39,393 nucleotides of DNA. It comes from an uncultured Dorea sp. (GTDB lineage Bacteria > Bacillota > Clostridia > Lachnospirales > Lachnospiraceae). The stretch is from NCBI GenBank assembly GCA_910578495.1, contig CAJTRE010000027.1, forward strand, positions 1 through 39,393, in the 5' to 3' direction. Within the stretch, counting starts at the first letter, position 1. Every line of letters starts with the position of its first letter. Made by a program: the position numbers and the translations under genes. Of the stretch, positions 1-8,301 are shown piece after piece. The notes beneath the pieces were generated by a model. The model had not been told where the DNA came from and did no database searches. It saw only the letters and a list, made by a program, of their open reading frames with translations.

Positions 1-52
1 GTTTTTCACAACGTTTTGTGCCTTGAGCGAAGCGAAAGGAATGGATATAAAA

Positions 53-535
53 ATGAGAAGAACGGAACGTGCAGTGACGGGCACAGAAGAAATCAAGGAA
101 ATACTGGATAGCTGTAAGGTATGCCGCCTTGGACTTTGTGATGACGGACAAGTTTATATTGTGCCGATGAATTATGGTTATACATATGAAGAAGGCAGGC
201 TTACTATTTATTTCCATGGAGCGAAGGAAGGTAGAAAATTGGATATCATCAAGAAACATCCATCTGTCGGAATCGAGATGGATTGCAGCCATGAGCTGGT
301 GGAGGGCGCACTTGCCTGTCAGTATAGCTATTACTATGCAAGTTTAATAGGAAACGGCAGGGCAGAGGTCGTGGAAGAGCCGGAGGAGAAATTAAAAGCT
401 TTAGGATTGGTGATGAAACAGCAGACAGGGAAGGAATTTGATGAGTTTAAGACAAATCCAAAGCTTGAGAAAGCGGTTGGTATTATTAAGGTGAATGTAG
501 AACAATTTTCTTGTAAAAAACATATGAAAAAATAA
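53..535 (+). CDS. Pyridoxamine 5'-phosphate oxidase-like FMN-binding split-barrel protein
   Basis: A 160-residue protein opening MRRTERAVTG, with the run CRLGLCDDGQVYIVPMNYGY near residues 24-43 and an FHGAKEGRK segment. Both are typical of the small flavin-binding split-barrel family that includes NimA-type nitroimidazole reductase homologues. The family binds FMN and reduces small substrates in the cytoplasm; the physiological substrate here cannot be read from sequence. The frame stays open upstream to a TTG at 23 and an ATG at 41, but AAAGGA at 35-40 abuts the ATG at 41 and sits 12 bases before the ATG at 53, where the family's usual N-terminus begins, so I chose 53. The promoter lies off the left edge. 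The next gene has its own promoter, so this one is probably not part of the operon that follows. Confidence 0.82.
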   Translation: MRRTERAVTGTEEIKEILDSCKVCRLGLCDDGQVYIVPMNYGYTYEEGRLTIYFHGAKEGRKLDIIKKHPSVGIEMDCSHELVEGALACQYSYYYASLIGNGRAEVVEEPEEKLKALGLVMKQQTGKEFDEFKTNPKLEKAVGIIKVNVEQFSCKKHMKK

Positions 536-594
536 TTATTTTGTCAGAAAAATTATATAAATTTACAAAAAACTAAAATTTTGCAATGCAACGC

Positions 595-623
595 TTTAAA
601 CTGCGAAAGTATTGTGCTATACT
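595..623 (+). promoter_or_regulatory. Promoter of the paaK-ior operon, extended -10 type
   Basis: TATACT at 618-623 is preceded directly by TGC at 615-617, which makes an extended -10. A weak -35-like TTTAAA lies at 595-600 with a 17-base spacer. It is the best promoter in the 158-base gap before the operon. Start of transcription would be near 630, just at the foot of the leader hairpin. Confidence 0.6.
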
Positions 624-627
624 ATAA

Positions 628-662
628 CAGTCGTAAGAATTAAGATGTTTTACGGCTGTTTT
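628..662 (+). promoter_or_regulatory. Leader hairpin upstream of paaK
   Basis: CAGTCGTAA at 628-636 can pair with TTACGGCTG at 650-658 (nine pairs, one G-U) around a 13-base loop, and four T residues follow. It lies between the predicted promoter and the first ribosome binding site of the operon. It could be a weak attenuator or a 5' stabilising stem. No known riboswitch class is recognised. Confidence 0.45.
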
Positions 663-693
663 CAATAGAAAGATATTCGTAGGAGGAAGAGAC

Positions 694-2004
694 ATGATTT
701 GGGCGAAGGAAGAGACAATGTCAAGAGCTGAAATTGAGAAAATCCAGCTTGAGAAATTGAAGGAAACGGTACAATATATATATGAGAGAGTCGAACCCTA
801 TCGCAGAAAAATGGATGAAGCGGGGGTAAAACCGGAAGATATTCAGAATCTTACGGATTTACAGAACCTTCCGTTTACATATAAGTCAGATTTTAGAGAC
901 AATTATCCAATGGGACTTTTTGCAGTAGATAAAAAAGAGCTGGTGCGATTCCACGCAAGTTCGGGAACTACCGGAAAGCCGACGATGGTAGGATATACAA
1001 GAAATGATCTTGATATATGGCTTAATAATGTGGCAAGAATTGCATGTATGGGCGGCGCTGCGCCGAACGATGTGGCGCAGATTGCGTTTGGATATGGGAC
1101 GTTTACAGGAGCATTAGGTCTTCATGGCGGATTAGAGAAATTAGGAGCCTCTGTAATCCCAATGTCTTCCGGAAATACGAAGAAACAGATTATGTTTATG
1201 CAGGATGTGGGAACGACTCTTTTAGTTGCGACGCCGTCTTATGCGTTGCATCTTGGAGAAGAAATAAGAGCCAGAGGATTAGATCCGGAGAAAGACTTAC
1301 AGGTACGTATTGGTCTGTTTGGTGGAGAAGGTATGACAGAGCCGATGCGAAGTGAGATGCACAAGGTCTGGGGAGAAAGTTTTCTTTGTACCCAGAATTA
1401 TGGCATGAGCGAGCTTTGCGGGCCGGGTGTTGCAGGAGAATGTGAAGAACTTTGTGGAATGCATATTAATGAGGACTGGTTTATCCCGGAAATTATCAAT
1501 CCAGAGACAGGAGAAGTGCTTCCGGCAGGAGAAAGAGGCGAGCTTGTCATCACTTGTCTTGGAAAAGAAGCTATCCCGCTGGTAAGATATAGAACCGGAG
1601 ATCTTACAAGGCTGTTTTATGAGCCATGCAAATGCGGGAGAACTACGGTCCGTATGGAGAATTTATCGGGACGTGCGGATGATATGTTGGTGATTCGGGG
1701 TGTGAATGTGTTCCCGACACAGATTGAGGAAGTGCTGCTTCAGATTCCGGAGATTGGTCCGCACTATGAGATTTTGGTAGAGAGAAAGAATCGGTTGGAT
1801 GTTATGACGATTTCCGTAGAACTTATAGACGATAGTCTTCTTGACAGCTATGGGAAGTTGAGTGAATTAGAGCAGAGAATCGCAAAAGGATTGAAAGCAC
1901 AACTTGGATTGGCGACGCATATTAAACTGGCTGCGCCGCATTCTTTACAGCGGTTCGAGGGAAAAGCCAAGAGAGTAACGGATTTGCGAAAGGATGGATT
2001 ATAA
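694..2004 (+). CDS. paaK: Phenylacetate-CoA ligase family (AMP-forming aryl-CoA ligase), copy 1
   Basis: A 436-residue member of the adenylate-forming PaaK family, which converts an aryl acetate, ATP and CoA to aryl-acetyl-CoA, AMP and pyrophosphate. The ATP loop SSGTTGKPT is at residues 89-97. A YRTGDLT motif, the RGVNVFPTQIEE segment of the C-terminal lid domain and a terminal GKAKRVTDLR holding the candidate catalytic lysine are all visible. Length is normal. AGGAGG at 681-686 fixes the ATG at 694; a second ATG at 718 is possible but less like the family. It heads an operon: iorA follows with almost no gap, and a second paralogue lies three genes on. In this context it may activate indoleacetate, phenylacetate or hydroxyphenylacetate, or run in reverse. 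Substrate is not determinable by eye. Confidence 0.93.
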   Translation: MIWAKEETMSRAEIEKIQLEKLKETVQYIYERVEPYRRKMDEAGVKPEDIQNLTDLQNLPFTYKSDFRDNYPMGLFAVDKKELVRFHASSGTTGKPTMVGYTRNDLDIWLNNVARIACMGGAAPNDVAQIAFGYGTFTGALGLHGGLEKLGASVIPMSSGNTKKQIMFMQDVGTTLLVATPSYALHLGEEIRARGLDPEKDLQVRIGLFGGEGMTEPMRSEMHKVWGESFLCTQNYGMSELCGPGVAGECEELCGMHINEDWFIPEIINPETGEVLPAGERGELVITCLGKEAIPLVRYRTGDLTRLFYEPCKCGRTTVRMENLSGRADDMLVIRGVNVFPTQIEEVLLQIPEIGPHYEILVERKNRLDVMTISVELIDDSLLDSYGKLSELEQRIAKGLKAQLGLATHIKLAAPHSLQRFEGKAKRVTDLRKDGL

Positions 2005-2005
2005 A

Positions 2006-3757
2006 ATGGCAGATAAGAAAAAAGTGATCATGCTTGGGAATGAAGCTATTGCAAGGGGTGCATATGAGGCGGGCGTGAAAGTGTCTGCGGCGTATCCGGG
2101 CACTCCAAGTACAGAGATTAGTGAGTATTTGGTACAGTATAAGGATCATCTGTACTGTGAGTGGTCACCGAACGAGAAAGTGGCGGTAGAGGTTGCCGTA
2201 GGAGCTTCTCTTTCAGGAGTCAGGGCGATGGCATGTATGAAGCATGTAGGCTTCAATGTGGCGGCAGATCCTGCTTATAGTGTATCTTATATGGGAGTAA
2301 ACGGCGGACTGGTTATCGTTGTTGCAGACGATCCGGGACTTTACAGTTCTCAGAATGAACAGGATACAAGAATGGTAGCAAGAGCGGCAAAACTTCCGGT
2401 GTTGGAGCCATCTGACAGTGCAGAGGCAAAAGAATATATGAAACTTGCCTTTGAGCTGAGTGAAAAATATGACAGACCATTTATTTTTCGGACGACAACA
2501 AGACTTGCGCACTCTCAGGGCGTGGTAGACGTTGAGGACAGACGGGAAGTTCCGGATAAAGAATATGTAAAGAATATCCAGAAGAATGTCATGATGCCCG
2601 GAAATGCCAAAGTCCGCCATGTGGAGATCGAAAAACTTAACAACGAACTTGCAGAAGCGTCCAATACGCTGCCAATCAATACCGTAGAGATGAATGATAC
2701 TAAGATTGGAGTTATTACTAGTGGAATTCCATATCAGTATGTAAAAGAAGCTCTTCCTGCTGCTTCTGTATTAAAGCTTGGTCTGGTCAATCCGCTTCCA
2801 AGGAAACTGATTGAAGACTTTGCTTCCAAAGTAGAGACATTGTATATTGTGGAAGAGTTAGATCCTGTCATTGAAGAGCAGGTGAAATCTTGGGGAGTAG
2901 AAGCGATAGGAAAAGAAATATTTACTGTACAAGGTGAGTACAGTGCCAACATGCTTAGAACAGCAATTTTGAAAGAGGAGATTTCCGTAAATTCTCCGGC
3001 AAAAGCGCCGGGAAGACCGCCGATTCTCTGCCCGGGATGTCCGCATAGGAGTGTGTATCATGTATTGAACAAGTTAAAAATACATGCGGCGGGAGATATT
3101 GGCTGTTATACATTAGGAGCGGTTCCGCCGCTTAGCGTAGTAGATACAACGATGTGTATGGGTTCCAGTATTTCTACTCTTCATGGAATGGAGAAAGCAA
3201 AAGGGAAAGAATATATTAAGAACTGGGTGGCAGTGATTGGTGATTCTACGTTTTTACATACGGGCATCAATTCTTTGATGAATATGATGTACAATCATGC
3301 TGCCGGAACGGTTATGATTCTTGATAACTCTACTACAGGAATGACCGGACATCAGGATCATGCGGCTACTGGAAAAACATTACAGGGAGAAGAAACGCAT
3401 GCTATGAATATTTCAGCAGTTTGCAGAGCATTAGGTGTAGAAAATGTAGTGGAAGTAAATGCCTTTGATATCGAAACATTGGAGAAGACAATCAAAGAAG
3501 AAGCAGCAAAAGATGAAGTATCTGTTATCATTACAAAGAGTCCTTGCGTGCTTTTGACTAAGGGTAAAAAACCACTTTACGCTGCACATGCAGATAAATG
3601 TAAGAAATGTGGAATGTGTATGAAACCGGGATGTCCGGCGATGGCAAAACGTCCGGATGGAACGATTCACATTGATGATACGATGTGTACCGGATGTGGG
3701 CTCTGCGAGAAACTATGTAAGTTTGATGCGATAGAACTGGTAAAGGAGGAGAACTAA
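2006..3757 (+). CDS. iorA: Indolepyruvate:ferredoxin oxidoreductase, alpha subunit
   Basis: A 583-residue thiamine-diphosphate enzyme that, with IorB, oxidatively decarboxylates aryl pyruvates to aryl-acetyl-CoA and CO2, passing electrons to ferredoxin; the reaction is reversible in vivo. Visible landmarks are an N-terminal pyrimidine-binding half opening GNEAIARGAYEAGV, a CPGCPHRSVYHVL cysteine motif, the TPP-binding segment GDSTFLHTGINSLMNMM followed by LDNSTTGMTGHQDH, and two C-terminal [4Fe-4S] motifs (CKKCGMCMKPGCP and CTGCGLCEKLCKF). An in-frame ATG at 1994 overlaps paaK, but AAGGA at 1990-1994 is well spaced only for the ATG at 2006, one base after the paaK stop. Length and domain order match IorA. 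The cofactors make it oxygen sensitive and cytoplasmic. Confidence 0.96.
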   Translation: MADKKKVIMLGNEAIARGAYEAGVKVSAAYPGTPSTEISEYLVQYKDHLYCEWSPNEKVAVEVAVGASLSGVRAMACMKHVGFNVAADPAYSVSYMGVNGGLVIVVADDPGLYSSQNEQDTRMVARAAKLPVLEPSDSAEAKEYMKLAFELSEKYDRPFIFRTTTRLAHSQGVVDVEDRREVPDKEYVKNIQKNVMMPGNAKVRHVEIEKLNNELAEASNTLPINTVEMNDTKIGVITSGIPYQYVKEALPAASVLKLGLVNPLPRKLIEDFASKVETLYIVEELDPVIEEQVKSWGVEAIGKEIFTVQGEYSANMLRTAILKEEISVNSPAKAPGRPPILCPGCPHRSVYHVLNKLKIHAAGDIGCYTLGAVPPLSVVDTTMCMGSSISTLHGMEKAKGKEYIKNWVAVIGDSTFLHTGINSLMNMMYNHAAGTVMILDNSTTGMTGHQDHAATGKTLQGEETHAMNISAVCRALGVENVVEVNAFDIETLEKTIKEEAAKDEVSVIITKSPCVLLTKGKKPLYAAHADKCKKCGMCMKPGCPAMAKRPDGTIHIDDTMCTGCGLCEKLCKFDAIELVKEEN

Positions 3758-4326
3758 TGGCTGTAAAGAATATTATGATCGTCGGTGTAGGCGGTCAGGG
3801 AACCCTCCTCACCAGCAGAATTTTAGGAGGGTTGGCAACTTTAAGCGGCTATGACGTGAAGCTTTCTGAGGTTCATGGAATGGCACAGAGAGGCGGAAGC
3901 GTTGTTACGTTTGTGCGTTATGGTGAAAAAGTTGCAGAACCGATTGTAGAAGAGGGGCAGGCGGACGTCATCATTGCATTTGAGAGACTGGAAGCCTTAA
4001 GATATGCACATTTCTTGAAAAAAGATGGTGCGCTTATTATCAATGATTGGAGGATTGATCCGATGCCGGTTGTGATCGGAGCGGCAGAGTATCCGGAAGG
4101 AATCATTGAAACCCTGAAAAAAGATTACAAAGTTTATACCGTAAATGCTACAGAAGAATCCAAGAAGCTTGGCAACCCGAGAGTTTTTAACCTGATTGTT
4201 CTTGGCGTCGCCGCACAGCATATGGATTTTACGAAAGAGCAGTGGTATGAAGTGATCGAAAAGACGGTACCGCCAAAAACGATTGATCTTAATAAACAGG
4301 CGTTTGATGTTGGGTACCATTTATAA
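3757..4326 (+). CDS. iorB: Indolepyruvate:ferredoxin oxidoreductase, beta subunit
   Basis: A 189-residue gamma-type subunit of the 2-oxoacid:ferredoxin oxidoreductase family, opening with the glycine-rich IMIVGVGGQGTLLTSRIL and carrying the family signature EVHGMAQRGGSVVTFVRYG near residues 38-56. It partners IorA to complete the aryl-pyruvate oxidoreductase. Its ATG shares one base with the iorA stop and AAGGAGGAGAA lies just upstream, so translation is probably coupled. Length is usual for IorB. Confidence 0.96.
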   Translation: MAVKNIMIVGVGGQGTLLTSRILGGLATLSGYDVKLSEVHGMAQRGGSVVTFVRYGEKVAEPIVEEGQADVIIAFERLEALRYAHFLKKDGALIINDWRIDPMPVVIGAAEYPEGIIETLKKDYKVYTVNATEESKKLGNPRVFNLIVLGVAAQHMDFTKEQWYEVIEKTVPPKTIDLNKQAFDVGYHL

Positions 4327-4337
4327 GGAGGTGGCAT

Positions 4338-4757
4338 ATGATCAGGCAGCTATCAGTATTTGTAGAAAATAAGCCGGGCAGTCTTATGGATGTTACGTCA
4401 AGACTCACAGAAGCACAGATTAATATCCGGGCTGTTGCGACTTTCGATACCCCAGAGTTTGGTATCCTTCGTCTCGTAGTAGATAAGCCAGCAGAGGCGA
4501 AGGGTTACTTGACTGAGCGGGGATATGTCGTAAGCATTCATGAAGTTATGGGTGTTGAGTTAGAAGATAAAAAAGGCAATCTCAATCAGATGTTGGCATT
4601 ACTTGCGGACAGCGAGTTAAATATCAATTACATTTACTCCTTTATCATCCGCGGCGGGCGAGCCCCGGTTATGGTATTTAACACGAATGATTATGAGAAA
4701 GCAACGCAGATTCTCAAGGAGGCAAATGTAAAGATTGTAGAAGAAACCGATTTGTAG
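4338..4757 (+). CDS. Tandem ACT-domain protein 1 of the aryl-pyruvate operon
   Basis: A 139-residue protein made of two ACT-like halves. The first opens MIRQLSVFVENKPGSLMDVTSRLTEAQINIRAVATFDTPEFGILRLVV, the second starts near residue 70 with GVELEDKKGNLNQMLALLADSELNINYIYSF. ACT domains bind amino acids, and free-standing tandem ACT proteins of this type commonly accompany iorAB and paaK. AAGGAGGTGGCAT immediately precedes the ATG and the gap to iorB is only 11 bases. Inference: it senses an aromatic amino acid and adjusts flux through the neighbouring enzymes. No catalytic residues are evident. Confidence 0.88.
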   Translation: MIRQLSVFVENKPGSLMDVTSRLTEAQINIRAVATFDTPEFGILRLVVDKPAEAKGYLTERGYVVSIHEVMGVELEDKKGNLNQMLALLADSELNINYIYSFIIRGGRAPVMVFNTNDYEKATQILKEANVKIVEETDL

Positions 4758-4775
4758 AAGAAGGAGCGTTAAAAA

Positions 4776-6107
4776 ATGGCAGGAATAGAATTAAAAGATT
4801 GGAAAGAACAGATTAGAGATCCGAAGATTGAGTGTATGAGTAGAGATGAGATGACGGCACTCCAGAGTGAAAGACTGATAAGTCAAGTGAAAAATGTATA
4901 CGACAATGTAGCATTTTACCGTAAGAAAATGGATGATCTCGGTGTTCTTCCAGGTGACATCAAAGGAATAGAAGACATTTACAAACTTCCATTTACAACA
5001 AAAGAAGATTTGAGAGACAATTATCCATTCGGGCTTCTGGCAGTTCCGCAGGATAAAATTGTCAGAGTACAGGGAACATCGGGAACAACCGGAAAGCTTA
5101 CACTGGCATCTTACACACAGAAAGACGTAGAGGTGTGGGGCGAGTGTGTGGCAAGGGCGCTTACTATGGCCGGGCTTGACGCTAGTGACCGCATCCATAT
5201 CTGTTATGGATACGGACTTTTCACCGGAGGTCTTGGTTTAGACTTCGGTGCAAGGGCGCTCGGCGCAATGGCAATCCCCATGTCTTCCGGGAACACGAAA
5301 AGACAATTGATGTGTATGGAAGACTTTGGCGCGACTGCATTTGCATGTACGCCTTCCTATGCCATGTATCTGGCTGAGGCGGCGCAGGAAGCAGGCGTAA
5401 TTGACCGCTTACAGATTAAAGCAAGTATCAATGGCGCAGAACCTTGGACGGATGAAATGCGTAAGAAGATTGAGAGCATTTTGCATATCAATACATTTGA
5501 TATTTATGGACTTTGTGAAATTACAGGTCCGGGTGTGGCGATGGATTGTATTCATCACAAAGGGCTTCATGTGTATGAAGATTATTTCTATCCGGAAGTT
5601 TTAAATCCGGCAGATCAGACGCCATGCAAAGATGGTGAGACGGGAGAACTGGTATTTACAACACTTGCGAAAGAAGGTATGCCGTTACTTCGTTATAGAA
5701 CAAAAGATTTGACAAGTATTGAGCATGCAGCCTGTGAATGTGGAAGAACACTTCCGAGAATTCAGAAGTTTACCGGACGTACCGATGACATGAAAGTTAT
5801 CCGCGGCGTTAACGTATTTCCGACTCAGGTTGAGACAGCCCTTTTTTCTATGGGCGGCGGCGTAGCGCCTCATTACATGCTGATTGTTGATCGTGAGAAC
5901 AATTTAGACGTCCTGACCGTTATGGTAGAGGTAGATGAGAAATATTTCTCTGATGAGATTCGTAAACTGGACGAACTCAAGAACAGAGTTGGAGCAGTGT
6001 TAAAACAGGCGCTTGGTGTATCTGTAAGAGTGAAATTGGTTGAGCCTAAGACAATTCAAAGAAGCGAAGGGAAAGCCAAACGTGTCATTGATAATCGAGA
6101 GATGTAA
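4776..6107 (+). CDS. paaK: Phenylacetate-CoA ligase family, copy 2
   Basis: A 443-residue paralogue of the ligase at 694-2004. It has the ATP loop GTSGTTGKLTLASYT, YRTKDLTS in place of the YRTGDLT of copy 1 (the Gly of the motif is Lys), RGVNVFPTQVE, and a C-terminal SEGKAKRVIDNREM holding the predicted catalytic lysine. The N-terminus (DPKIECMSRDEMTALQSERL) is closer to the common PaaK opening than copy 1. It follows the first ACT gene after 18 bases with an AAGGAG site. The changed motif next to the ATP loop (KPT to KLT) and the YRTKD change suggest a different aryl substrate or kinetic role from copy 1, which is inference. Confidence 0.93.
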   Translation: MAGIELKDWKEQIRDPKIECMSRDEMTALQSERLISQVKNVYDNVAFYRKKMDDLGVLPGDIKGIEDIYKLPFTTKEDLRDNYPFGLLAVPQDKIVRVQGTSGTTGKLTLASYTQKDVEVWGECVARALTMAGLDASDRIHICYGYGLFTGGLGLDFGARALGAMAIPMSSGNTKRQLMCMEDFGATAFACTPSYAMYLAEAAQEAGVIDRLQIKASINGAEPWTDEMRKKIESILHINTFDIYGLCEITGPGVAMDCIHHKGLHVYEDYFYPEVLNPADQTPCKDGETGELVFTTLAKEGMPLLRYRTKDLTSIEHAACECGRTLPRIQKFTGRTDDMKVIRGVNVFPTQVETALFSMGGGVAPHYMLIVDRENNLDVLTVMVEVDEKYFSDEIRKLDELKNRVGAVLKQALGVSVRVKLVEPKTIQRSEGKAKRVIDNREM

Positions 6108-6119
6108 GGAGGGGAAATC

Positions 6120-6563
6120 ATGGGAATGAATCATACAATTCAGCAGTTGTCTGTATTTTTGGAAAACAGAGAAGGGCGTCTGGATGAAGTCCTCAATGTG
6201 CTGTCAGAAAATGACGTGAATATTGTGGCACTCAGTCTGGCTGACACATCGGACTACGGAATGCTCCGCATGATCGTATCCGATCCGAATAAGGGAAAAG
6301 CAGCGTTAAAAGAGGCAGGCATTACTTCTATGCTTACAGAGGTGGTTGCACTTCGTGTACCTCATGCTGCAGGCTCTCTTAGTAAAGCCATGCATCAGAT
6401 TGTAGAAGGTGATGTGAACGTAGAGTATATGTACGCGTTTGCCAATGGAAACGATGCGGCGGCTGTACTGAAAAGTGACGATCCGGCGAAAGTCGTTAAG
6501 ATTTTAAGGGAGAGCGGGTTTGATGTATACAGTGCAGACGAAGCATATCATGCCAATTGTTAA
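6120..6563 (+). CDS. Tandem ACT-domain protein 2 of the aryl-pyruvate operon
   Basis: A 147-residue protein resembling the ACT protein at 4338-4757: MNHTIQQLSVFLENREGRLDEVLNVLSENDVNIVALSLADTSDYGMLRMIV, then a second ACT-like half from about residue 75 (VVALRVPHAAGSLSKAMHQIVEGDVNVEYMYAF). AAGGAGGGG lies just before the ATG and the gap to the second ligase is 12 bases. The operon therefore holds two ligase-plus-ACT modules around iorAB. It is the last gene of the operon, and only a minus-strand terminator hairpin lies beyond it. Confidence 0.88.
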   Translation: MGMNHTIQQLSVFLENREGRLDEVLNVLSENDVNIVALSLADTSDYGMLRMIVSDPNKGKAALKEAGITSMLTEVVALRVPHAAGSLSKAMHQIVEGDVNVEYMYAFANGNDAAAVLKSDDPAKVVKILRESGFDVYSADEAYHANC

Positions 6564-6610
6564 GGTAGAGTGTAAGTAATTAAGTAGAGTGTAAGAATTG
6601 TATCAATGTA

Positions 6611-6641
6611 TAAAAGGGGCGGTTCAAAATGGACTGCCCCC
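6611..6641 (-). terminator. Intrinsic terminator for the lipoprotein gene
   Basis: GGGGCGGT at 6616-6623 pairs with ACTGCCCC at 6633-6640 (eight pairs, one G-U wobble) around a nine-base loop. Read on the minus strand the stem is followed by TTTTA, so it ends the minus-strand protease-lipoprotein unit. It may also slow plus-strand transcripts leaving the ACT gene, though no good T run follows on that strand. Confidence 0.8.
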
Positions 6642-6650
6642 GGAAAATGT

Positions 6651-7172
6651 TTATGCAATACTTATTCTTAACAAATATTCGTCTTCTTTTTCTGTGAAGG
6701 ATTTTCCACATTCGTTTACATTAGACCATTTAAATAGTAAATTTTTATCGTTTGTTATCGTAAAAGTAAATTTTTGGATATATGCTGATACTCCTTCAAC
6801 AGTTTGGTGAACAGATAATTCGCTTTTATTATAATTTATCAAGTCAATAGTTTCCTTTTCTTCCATACTCCAAAAATTAATTGGAAGATATTGAGGAAGA
6901 ATTACTTCAAGGCAATCTCCTTCTTTAATTCCTTGAAGTTCAATTTCTTGATCAATGTGAGATTTTATATGAGAGCCTCCCCAATTTTTTAAGGTATATT
7001 CCGCTCCATTGATAATTACAATATTGCATTTAGGATATCCTTGTTTATCTCTGGGGAACTCTGTTGTGAAAGCTTCGTCACCGGATCTGTTCGTGGCGTT
7101 TTCGCATCCAGATATTACGAACGTTAATAATCCGAGGAATAATAATCTTAGAACTTTCGGGTGTATTGCCAT
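6651..7172 (-). CDS. Small secreted lipoprotein paired with the cysteine protease; possible inhibitor or immunity protein
   Basis: A 173-residue protein with a short positively charged start, a hydrophobic stretch and a lipobox FVISGC that puts the lipidated cysteine at residue 23. The mature part, about 150 residues, is rich in beta-type sequence (NIVIINGAEYTLKNW, FTFTITNDKNLLFKWSNV). I do not recognise the family. Its start overlaps the end of the protease gene by 25 bases, with GGAGGAGG nine bases upstream of the ATG at 7172, so the two are co-translated. Protease-then-inhibitor order resembles the staphopain/staphostatin operons, so an inhibitor or surface-retained partner role is a reasonable inference, but nothing in the sequence proves it. 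Confidence 0.75.
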   Translation of the reverse strand: MAIHPKVLRLLFLGLLTFVISGCENATNRSGDEAFTTEFPRDKQGYPKCNIVIINGAEYTLKNWGGSHIKSHIDQEIELQGIKEGDCLEVILPQYLPINFWSMEEKETIDLINYNKSELSVHQTVEGVSAYIQKFTFTITNDKNLLFKWSNVNECGKSFTEKEDEYLLRISIA

Positions 7173-8230
7173 GCATTCGTACCTCCTCCCAAACTATAAG
7201 TGAAATTTCCAGATGAAGTTAGTGAAACACTTTTTAGAACTCCTCCATTAGGTTCAAGTAAAATTAAAATCCGATCATTGCTGCTTGCAGCACCAACCCA
7301 ATCTTCATATCCTATTAACCCAACTGAGTGACCTTTCAATCCTAAGTGCATTGGTTTATTAGAATTGATGGTTGATTTTACATTATTAAAACTAATTACT
7401 CCTGTTTGTGATGGATACAACTTCCAATGGTTATATGCCTTTTTTATGTTTGTCCATGTTGCGCCTTGTTCAGGGTTCCCGGGAAAAACATAATTTGCAA
7501 CTGAAGATGCTGTAAGCGAAGTTCCCTTATAATAATTTGTCAGTGCTGCACATGTGGCAGCCCAACACCAAGGATGTTTCCCTTGGGTAATACCTTTAAC
7601 TTTAAGCGTTTTATAAGAAGTTGGACCTGCCGGTCCTCTAGTTATAGCATGGTTTGAGACTTTTGAAGTGGTAATATCACTGAAAGATAAATGACTTGAA
7701 AGTTCTGACATACTAAAAAACAATTTCGTGGATAAATCATTTGCTTTTCTTCCATCATCATATAATTGAAATAATTCCTCAGAATTGGTTCCATCGAATG
7801 CCTGCAATCGTATTCCATCAGTTATTAATACAAATGAACTCTTTTTATTGTCTGATAGCCTTTTTTCTAATTCTTCAGCAAATGATTTCGATAGTGTAGA
7901 TACATATTCTCCCTGTGCTTTATTAATTTCTAATATTGCAACCATGTCAGTTTTGTATAATACAGGAAAGCAAGTGGAATTTGTTTTTTCTTCTATATTG
8001 AAAATTGTAAATGATTGTCCAAGTGAATATTCTGATAAACTTCCTTTTAATTCTCCAGAATTAATCAATGAATGCAAATGTTTTAAATAAACATTATTTG
8101 CATAATTAGAAAGCTCTTTTTCGGGCTCAATCCCCATAATTCTTGGACTTGATTCTCCTTGGGCCGTTACTATTGAAGAATTACCGATAATCAATATTAG
8201 TACTAACAGTATTGATAATATTTTTTTCAT
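7148..8230 (-). CDS. Secreted papain-fold cysteine protease, staphopain (C47)/C39-like
   Basis: A 360-residue preproprotein. Residues 1-23 form a signal peptide (MKKILSILLVLILIIG then VTA-Q). About 180 residues of propeptide follow, and the C-terminal third is a papain-like domain. Catalytic landmarks are Q216 (oxyanion hole) and C222 in TQGKHPWCWAATCAALTNYY, H301 in LKGHSVGLIGY and N328 in LEPNGG, in the usual Gln-Cys-His-Asn order. The open frame extends to a TTG at 8239, but AAAGGAG and the signal peptide place the start at the ATG at 8230. A consensus promoter lies upstream and a lipoprotein gene overlaps the 3' end. Likely a secreted, self-processed protease; the target is unknown. Confidence 0.86.
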   Translation of the reverse strand: MKKILSILLVLILIIGNSSIVTAQGESSPRIMGIEPEKELSNYANNVYLKHLHSLINSGELKGSLSEYSLGQSFTIFNIEEKTNSTCFPVLYKTDMVAILEINKAQGEYVSTLSKSFAEELEKRLSDNKKSSFVLITDGIRLQAFDGTNSEELFQLYDDGRKANDLSTKLFFSMSELSSHLSFSDITTSKVSNHAITRGPAGPTSYKTLKVKGITQGKHPWCWAATCAALTNYYKGTSLTASSVANYVFPGNPEQGATWTNIKKAYNHWKLYPSQTGVISFNNVKSTINSNKPMHLGLKGHSVGLIGYEDWVGAASSNDRILILLEPNGGVLKSVSLTSSGNFTYSLGGGTNAWQYTRKF

Positions 8231-8272
8231 TGAACACAACTCCTTTCTTATATAGCAAATTATCTTACTTTT

Positions 8273-8301
8273 ATTATACTTTTAATTTGCAAAATTGTCA
8301 A
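8273..8301 (-). promoter_or_regulatory. Consensus sigma-A promoter of the protease gene
   Basis: On the minus strand TTGACA (8301-8296) and TATAAT (8278-8273) are separated by exactly 17 bases. Both hexamers are perfect, so this should be a strong vegetative promoter. Transcription would start near 8266, leaving a leader of about 35 bases. Confidence 0.88.

Noticed and set aside
6566..6595. Direct repeat TAGAGTGTAAG twice after the second ACT gene
   Set aside because: Only 11 bases and two copies; too short to claim a function.
6651..7172. Chagasin-type (I42) inhibitor identity for the lipoprotein
   Set aside because: The NPTTG and RPW motifs of that family are not visible.
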